From Streptomyces fragilis (GTDB taxonomy: Bacteria > Actinomycetota > Actinomycetes > Streptomycetales > Streptomycetaceae): a stretch of 64,000 nucleotides of DNA. A model generated the notes under the pieces. It was given only the letters and a program-made list of their open reading frames with translations, did not search any database and was not told where the DNA came from. The number at the start of each line of letters is the position of its first letter. The stretch's first letter is position 1. The translations under genes were made by a program, and so were the position numbers. Below are positions 59,413 through 64,000 of this stretch, piece by piece. The stretch spans positions 37,200-101,199 of the forward strand of contig NZ_BEVZ01000012.1 in NCBI RefSeq assembly GCF_003112515.1. Direction: 5' to 3'.

Positions 59413-60291
59413 GTGGACGAGCCAGTGATCGTCGGGGTGGACGGTTCGCCGTCCGGTTTCGCCGCGGTCGACGCCGCGGCCGACGAGGCGAGCCTGCGCG
59501 GCGTCCCCCTGCGCGTCGTGCACGCCTTCGGAGGGCGGCAGGCGCGCGTGCCGGGCGTCACCCCGCCGCCGGAGATGTCCGGGCGGCGCCTGACCGGGCT
59601 CGTGCACGGGGTGCCCACCGAGGCGGAGCAACGGGCCCGGGAGCGGGTGCCGGGCCTCGAGGTCACCCGTTCGGTGGTGTCCGGCGAGCCGCTGGAGGTG
59701 CTGACCATCGAGTCCCGGTCGGCGTCCCTCGCCGTGGTGGGCAGCCGGGGCCTGAACTCCTTCTCCTCGCTCCTGCTGGGCTCCACCGCCGTCCACCTGG
59801 CCGCCCACGGCCACTGCCCGCTCATGGTGGTGCGGGGCCGCCCCTCCCCCACCGGCCCTGTGCTGCTGGCCGTCGACGGCTCGGAGGCCGGCGAGGCGGC
59901 GGTCGCCTTCGCCTTCGCCGAGGCCTCGTTGCGCGGGGCCCGGCTGGTGGCCATGCACGTGTGGAACACCCGCAGCGAACGCGGCCTGGACGACCCCCTC
60001 GACCCGATGCGCATCGTGGTGGACGTCGACCGGCTCGAGCAGGTGCAGCAAGGGCTGCTGGACGAGACGCTGGCCCCGCACCGGGCCGCCCACCCCGACG
60101 TGCGGGTCGAGGCGCGGCTGGTCCGCTCCCGGATCCGCCCCGCGCTGCTGGAGGCGAGCGGCGGGGCCCGGCTGCTGGTGACCGGCGCCCGTGGGCGGGG
60201 CGGCTTCCAGGGCATGCTCCTCGGGTCGGTCAGCCAGGCGCTGCTCCACCACGCCGACTGCCCGGTGGTCGTGGTCCGCGGCCGGCACTGA
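59413..60291 (+). CDS. Universal stress protein with two USP domains
   Basis: A 292-residue tandem USP. Domain 1 (residues about 3-140) has VIVGVDGSPSGFAAVDAAADEA and the ATP loop VVGSRGLNSFSSLLLGSTAVHLAAHGHCPLMVV. Domain 2 (about 150-290) has VLLAVDGSEAGEAAVAFAFAEA and VTGARGRGGFQGMLLGSVSQALLHHADCPVVVV. Both G-2x-G-9x-G-(S/T) nucleotide motifs are intact, so both domains can probably bind ATP. Such proteins accumulate under hypoxia or stress in actinobacteria and are often DosR/DevR targets; no DevR box was recognised. GTG 59413 follows GGGAGCGGGGAA. Confidence 0.95.
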   Translation: MDEPVIVGVDGSPSGFAAVDAAADEASLRGVPLRVVHAFGGRQARVPGVTPPPEMSGRRLTGLVHGVPTEAEQRARERVPGLEVTRSVVSGEPLEVLTIESRSASLAVVGSRGLNSFSSLLLGSTAVHLAAHGHCPLMVVRGRPSPTGPVLLAVDGSEAGEAAVAFAFAEASLRGARLVAMHVWNTRSERGLDDPLDPMRIVVDVDRLEQVQQGLLDETLAPHRAAHPDVRVEARLVRSRIRPALLEASGGARLLVTGARGRGGFQGMLLGSVSQALLHHADCPVVVVRGRH

Positions 60292-60449
60292 CGTCCACGG
60301 GGGCCCGCAGCGGCGGGGTCGTCGGCACCGCCCTGCCTGTACGATCCGGCCCAGTCGCACAGTCGCACGGGGGAACAGCATCTGCCCCTTCTCCAGGGGC
60401 TGTTGGCCCGGCGACACCCGCCGACCGAGCCGACCCGTGGAGTGCCCGC

Positions 60450-61733
60450 ATGGCCGAGCCCGAAGCCCTCAGCTGCCCCTTCTCCGGAGCCGAAACCGGG
60501 GCCGGGGCCGAAACCGGAACCGGAACCGTCGACATCACGGCCCTCGGCGATACCGCGCACGAGCAGAACGCCCGGCTCCGGGAGGCCGGTCCCGCGACCC
60601 GGGTGGCGCTCCCGCAGGGTGTCGAGGCGTGGGTGGTCCCCCACTACGCGACCCTGCGGGACCTGCTCGCCGATCCGCGGGTGGGCAAGCATCCCTCGCA
60701 CTGGAGCGCCCTCGCCGAGGGCCGGGTGCCCGCCGACTGGCCGATGATCAACTTCGTGGTCGTCCCCGGTCTGCTGACCTCCGACGGGGCGGACCACCGG
60801 CGCCTGCGCAACCTGCTCGGCCAGGCCTTCACCCCCCGCCGGGTCGAGCGGCTGCGCCCGCGCGTGGAGGCTCTGGTGTCCGGGCTGCTGGACCGGCTCG
60901 CCCGGCACCCGGCCGGTGAAGTGGTCGACCTGCGGCCCGAGTTCTGCATGCCGCTGCCGATCCAGGTGATCTGCGAGCTGACCGGCCTGCCCCGCGACCG
61001 GTGGGACCGGATGCACGAGCTCAGCAACGGCATCGTCGGCGCCGGAACGGGTCCCGGCAGGCCGGACATGGCCACGGTCCAGCGGGACGCCTTCGCCCTC
61101 CTCGCCGACCTGGTCGACCTGCGGACCAGGGAGCCCGGCGACGACCTCACCACCGCGCTGATCGCCGCCCGCGAGGCGGACGGCAGCAGGCTCAGCGCCC
61201 AGGAACTCGTGGGCACGCTGCTGCAGTTGCTGGTGGCGGGGCACGAGACCACGATCAACCTGATGGGCAACGCGATCCGCGCCCTGCTCACCCACCCCGA
61301 CCAGCTGGCGCTGCTGCGTTCCGGCGAGGCCCCCTGGTCGGCGGTCACCGAGGAGACCCAGCGCTGGGACTCCCCGGTCAACCACTTCCCGCTGCGGTAC
61401 GCCCTGGAGGACTTCGAGGTCGGGGGCACGCTGATCCGCAAGGGCGAGGCCGTTCTCGCCTCCTACGCCTCGGCGGGCCGTGACGAGCGGGAGTACGGGG
61501 AGAGCGGCGCCGTCTTCGACCTCGGCCGTCCGGCGTTCCGGCACCTGTCCTTCGGTCACGGCCCGCACTTCTGCATCGGCGCGCCGCTGGCCCGCCTCGA
61601 GGTGGAGGTCGCCCTCGAAGGCCTCTTCACCCGCTTCCCCGGCATCCGTCCGGCGGGCGGCGACGATCTTCCCCGCCGCCCCGGTCTCGTCTCCAACGCG
61701 GTCACCGAGGTGCCGGTGTTCCTCACCACCTGA
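60450..61733 (+). CDS. Cytochrome P450
   Basis: A 427-residue bacterial class I P450. Landmarks are the I-helix AGHETT (residues 263-268), the K-helix ExxR in EETQRW, and the heme loop FGHGPHFCIGAPLAR with the thiolate Cys at about 375. The N-terminus carries a short GAETGAGAETGTGT low-complexity stretch. It is soluble and should need a ferredoxin and reductase, neither of which is adjacent. Substrate is unknown; no biosynthetic cluster surrounds it. GTGGAG lies 8 nt before ATG 60450. It converges with the YdeI-like gene across a 12-bp stem. Confidence 0.96.
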   Translation: MAEPEALSCPFSGAETGAGAETGTGTVDITALGDTAHEQNARLREAGPATRVALPQGVEAWVVPHYATLRDLLADPRVGKHPSHWSALAEGRVPADWPMINFVVVPGLLTSDGADHRRLRNLLGQAFTPRRVERLRPRVEALVSGLLDRLARHPAGEVVDLRPEFCMPLPIQVICELTGLPRDRWDRMHELSNGIVGAGTGPGRPDMATVQRDAFALLADLVDLRTREPGDDLTTALIAAREADGSRLSAQELVGTLLQLLVAGHETTINLMGNAIRALLTHPDQLALLRSGEAPWSAVTEETQRWDSPVNHFPLRYALEDFEVGGTLIRKGEAVLASYASAGRDEREYGESGAVFDLGRPAFRHLSFGHGPHFCIGAPLARLEVEVALEGLFTRFPGIRPAGGDDLPRRPGLVSNAVTEVPVFLTT

Positions 61734-61736
61734 GCC

Positions 61737-61770
61737 GCGCCCCGCCCGAGCGGCCGCGCGGGCGGGGCGC
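61737..61770. terminator. Bidirectional terminator, 12-bp stem
   Basis: Arms 61737-61748 and 61759-61770 are reverse complements (GCGCCCCGCCCG with CGGGCGGGGCGC), with a 10-nt loop. The hairpin begins 4 nt after the P450 stop codon. Confidence 0.85.
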
Positions 61771-61796
61771 CGGCCCGGAGGCGGAGCACCGGGGTG

Positions 61797-62381
61797 TCAC
61801 CGGTCGCCGGTGTTCCGCCCCTGTGACAGGTCCCGCACCGCCCGCTCGAGCCGCGTCCTCCGGGTCTCCGGCGTCGCGGCCTGCAGCAGCGGGAGCAGCA
61901 CCAGGTAGCGGGCGGTCCGGTCGAGCGCGTCGAAGGCCGCGCTCGCCGCCGGGTCCTCCGCGAGCGCCGCCGCGAGGTCGTCCGGGACGACGGCTGTCGC
62001 CTGCGACGCGTAGGCGCGGTCCCAGCGGCCGTCCTCGCGGGCCCGGCGGACCTCGGCCAGGCCGGGTTCCCGCATGCGGCCCGCCGCCGTCAGCGCCGCG
62101 ACCTTCTCGACGTTCACCCGCGACCACAGGCTCCTGGGCCTTCGCGGCCCGTACTTCTGCAGGTAGTACCGGTCGTCCAGGCCCCGGCGCTGCCCGGAGA
62201 TCCAGCCCCAGCACAGCCCCACGTCGACCAGTTCGTCGTCCGTGATCGACGCGATCCCCGACGCCTTCTTCGCGACCTTCACCCACACGCCCTCGCGGCG
62301 GCCGTGGTGCTCGGCCAGCCAGCTGTCGAAGGCCGCCGCGTCCCGGAAGGCGACGACCTCCACCCCGCTGAACTCCTCCAT
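61797..62381 (-). CDS. YdeI/OmpD-associated family protein
   Basis: A 194-residue protein of the YdeI (bacteriocin-protection, OmdA-like) family. The N-terminal domain has VVAFRDAAAFDSWLAEHHGRREGVWVKVAKKASGIASITDDELVDVGLCWGWISGQRRGLDDRYYLQKYGPRRPRSLWSRVN. The C-terminal part has the LLPLLQAATPETRRTRLERAV helix typical of the family. Cytosolic; biochemical activity not established. ATG 62381 has TAGCCT 7 nt upstream and no ribosome site, so it is probably leaderless. Confidence 0.9.
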   Translation of the reverse strand: MEEFSGVEVVAFRDAAAFDSWLAEHHGRREGVWVKVAKKASGIASITDDELVDVGLCWGWISGQRRGLDDRYYLQKYGPRRPRSLWSRVNVEKVAALTAAGRMREPGLAEVRRAREDGRWDRAYASQATAVVPDDLAAALAEDPAASAAFDALDRTARYLVLLPLLQAATPETRRTRLERAVRDLSQGRNTGDR

Positions 62382-62388
62382 GCGGGCC

Positions 62389-62394
62389 AGGCTA
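62389..62394 (-). promoter_or_regulatory. Leaderless -10 box (TAGCCT) of the YdeI-like gene
   Basis: Minus-strand TAGCCT ends 7 nt before ATG 62381. Confidence 0.6.
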
Positions 62395-62799
62395 ACCCGG
62401 CCGCGCGCTCGCCGAGCCGCTGTCGGGGAGGGCGGCGGAAGGGCGTGCGCACGGTGTTCCGACGGGAGGCGGGAGATCGGGGGCCGTCCGCGCCGCGCGA
62501 GGGACGACCGGCGTCCGGGTAGATCGCCCCGCCGCGTGTCCGCCGGGCCGGGCGCCCAACTGCCTGGGTGCCCCGGGCCGCATCCGTGACCGGCCGTTGG
62601 CCCGAACACGTGGGTGGATCACCCGTTGGGCGGACACCCGCCGTGCCGGTGCCGCGTGGGCGGTGTCGGGCGGCGCGATACTCCGTGCGCGTGAGAACCC
62701 GTGCCGTCGGCACCGCCCACGAGGTGCCGTGACCGTCCTGCCGATCCCGTACCGCCGGCCCCGTACCGCCGACCCCGTACCGCTTCCTGGAGCCGATCG
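62395..62799. other. 405-bp intergenic region with a 14-bp tandem repeat
   Basis: No gene recognised. CCCGTACCGCCGGC-type units occur at 62746, 62760 and 62774 (14-bp period), just upstream of the methyltransferase. The rest holds the divergent promoters; no clear -35/-10 pair is seen for the methyltransferase. Confidence 0.5.
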
Positions 62800-63531
62800 A
62801 TGACCCTGCTGCACGACGCCGAACTGACCGCCGCCTTCGACCGCGGCGCCGACTCCTACGACCGTCTGGTCTCCCTCAACCCGGGTTACCACGCCCACCT
62901 GCGCCGCTCCGCCCGCCGCCTGGCCCTGCCGGACGGCGGCGCGGGCCGCCGGGTGCTGGACCTGGGGTGCGGCACGGGGGCGTCGACCGCGGCGCTGGCG
63001 GCCGCGTTCCCGCGGGCGGAGATCGTGGGCGCGGACGCGTCGTCGGCGATGCTGGCCCGGGCGCGGGGCCGCCGGGGACTGGAGCGGGTGCGCTTCGTCC
63101 ACGCCACGGCGGAGGAGCTCACCGCGGACGGCGGGCACGGCCCGTTCGACGCCGTCTTCGCCGCCTACCTGTTCCGCAACGTCGCCGCCCCCGACGCGGT
63201 GCTGCGCGGCGTCCACGACCTGCTGGTCCCCGACGGCCGTCTGGTGGCGCACGAGTACACGCTGGGCGGCCGCCGTGCCGACCGTCTGGTGTGGTCCGCC
63301 GTCTGCCGGGGCGTCGTGATGCCGCTGGGCGCCCTGACCGGCGACGGGGCGCTCTACCGTCACCTGTGGCACAGCGTCCTCAGGTTCGACACCGCGCCCG
63401 AGTTCGCCGCCCGGATGCGGCGGGCGGGCTTCGACGGCGTGCGCGTCCTGCCGCTCCCGGGCTGGCAGACGGGGGTGGCCCACACGTTCACGGGCCGCCG
63501 CCACCCGATCACGGCGGACGGCGCCCGGTAG
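62800..63531 (+). CDS. Class I SAM-dependent methyltransferase (UbiE-like)
   Basis: A 243-residue Rossmann-fold methyltransferase. Motif I is RVLDLGCGTGASTAALAAAFP, motif II is IVGADASSAMLARARG, then FVHATAEELTADGG and the motif IV-like FDAVFAAYLFRNVAAPDAVLRGVHDLLVPDGRLVAHEYTLGG. The YLFRNV and ARGRRGLERVRFVHATAEEL patterns resemble UbiE/MenG quinone methyltransferases. The remaining UbiE signature is not complete, so the substrate is left open. TGGAG lies about 8 nt before ATG 62800. No quinone-biosynthesis gene is adjacent. Confidence 0.88.
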   Translation: MTLLHDAELTAAFDRGADSYDRLVSLNPGYHAHLRRSARRLALPDGGAGRRVLDLGCGTGASTAALAAAFPRAEIVGADASSAMLARARGRRGLERVRFVHATAEELTADGGHGPFDAVFAAYLFRNVAAPDAVLRGVHDLLVPDGRLVAHEYTLGGRRADRLVWSAVCRGVVMPLGALTGDGALYRHLWHSVLRFDTAPEFAARMRRAGFDGVRVLPLPGWQTGVAHTFTGRRHPITADGAR

Positions 63532-63573
63532 TCCGGGCAGGCGGCGCCCGGCGGCCAGGGCAGGCGCGCCCCC

Positions 63574-64000
63574 TCAGGGAGTGCCCGCCGGCACTCCCAG
63601 GGCGAGGAGGGCGGTGTCGTCGTCGAGGGCCTCGCCGAAGCGGTCCAGGAGGGCCTCGATCTCGGCGACCAGCCGGGGCGCCCCGCTGGGCCCGAGGCCG
63701 CGGACGAAGTCGCACAGGCCCTCCGCGTCGAAGAGCTCCCCGGGCCGCGCCCCGGTCCGGGCCTCGGTGAGCCCGTCCGTGTAGAGCAGCAGGGTGTCGC
63801 CGGGCCCGAGGGTGGCGGTCGTCGCCACGAAGTCGGCGTCCACCGCGACGCCGACCAGCATCCCGCCGGGTGTGTGCAGGTACTCCACCTCGCCGGTCCC
63901 CCGCAGCAGCAGGGCAGGGGGGTGACCGCCGGAGGCCAGCCGGACGCGGGCCGCGCCGCGCGCGAGGTCGGGCTCGACGAGGCCCACGACGACCGTGCAG
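63574..64000 (-). CDS. SpoIIE-type PP2C phosphatase (partial, N-terminus beyond window)
   Basis: Only the C-terminal 141 residues are visible; the frame continues past the right edge. They match the end of a SpoIIE/RsbU PP2C-like Ser/Thr phosphatase domain: RLASGGHPPALLLRGTGEVEYLHTPGGMLVGV, DTLLLYTDGLTEARTGARPGELFD (metal-binding Asp of YTDGLTE) and DDDTALLALGVP (second Asp pair). Streptomyces encode dozens of such proteins, usually fused to PAS/GAF sensors, which dephosphorylate anti-anti-sigma factors. The sensor domain, if any, lies outside the window. Confidence 0.93.
   Translation of the reverse strand, partial: CTVVVGLVEPDLARGAARVRLASGGHPPALLLRGTGEVEYLHTPGGMLVGVAVDADFVATTATLGPGDTLLLYTDGLTEARTGARPGELFDAEGLCDFVRGLGPSGAPRLVAEIEALLDRFGEALDDDTALLALGVPAGTP

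Noticed and set aside
58326..61568. A 1080-codon open frame on the minus strand
   Set aside because: It lies opposite the P450 and USP genes and only partly overlaps the real hydrolase in another frame. It is Arg/Pro/Gly-rich with no domain, an artefact of high GC.
62800..63531. Calling the methyltransferase menG/ubiE
   Set aside because: General UbiE resemblance only. Quinone-pathway neighbours are absent and the full UbiE signature is not seen.

Overview
The window is high-GC actinobacterial DNA, almost certainly the chromosome of a Streptomyces species. Supporting signs are the strong third-position GC bias, frequent GTG/TTG starts behind GGAGG-like sites, mycothiol- and F420-linked families, a high density of secreted proteins and lipoproteins, and Streptomyces-type families (DUF6421, DUF6986, DUF5134, DUF5997, SCO7613-type membrane protein, MmyB-like XRE regulator). 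I recognise no rRNA, tRNA, CRISPR array, integrase, transposase or phage module. About 60 protein genes are called; both end genes are cut by the window edge.

Layout. 1-11 kb: sugar metabolism (class II aldolase, SIS isomerase, ROK kinase, LacI regulator) mixed with a mycothiol-dependent isomerase-like protein, a TetR/F420-reductase divergent pair with an array of operator-like sites, a geranylgeranyl-reductase-type flavoprotein, an M20 dipeptidase and a kinase-NUDIX fusion. 11-21 kb: a conserved metabolic block (DUF6986 lyase-like protein, etfB-etfA, thioredoxin and flavin reductase, PlsC acyltransferase) and the minus-strand series DUF6421, SDR, threonine aldolase, transglutaminase. 20.7-28.2 kb: GDPD, GNAT, VOC, a MarR-FUSC exporter operon with a long palindromic operator, DUF5134, M56 peptidase, PAP2 and HAD.

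28.4-38 kb: envelope genes (secreted LVIVD-repeat protein opposite a DUF305 lipoprotein, a BNR-repeat propeller, a frameshifted COG4315 lipoprotein with a small membrane protein), then ung, a BadF-type kinase, a CbiX-like protein and a lactonase. 38-49 kb: a second FUSC exporter divergent from an AsnC/Lrp regulator, a HTH-less LysR-type protein divergent from DUF5997, small DUF4177 and VOC proteins, a ZIP transporter, and MFS/permease genes with an XRE regulator. 49-64 kb: YceI protein, GPH-type symporter, secreted GH16-ricin glucanase, a shortened MqnE (aminofutalosine synthase) relative that lacks the radical-SAM core, a large membrane protein, NAD synthetase, alpha/beta hydrolase, universal stress protein, P450, YdeI-like protein, UbiE-like methyltransferase and a partial SpoIIE-type phosphatase.

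Recurring themes: many small genes appear leaderless, with a TAsnCT-type -10 box 6-8 nt before the start codon. Convergent gene pairs are often separated by very long hairpins, three of them nested. Two FUSC exporters each have their own regulator and a palindromic operator. Short tandem repeats (14-28 bp) lie in intergenic DNA, twice overlapping a stop codon. The most unusual coding feature is the cysteine-free mini-MqnE at 53023-53610.
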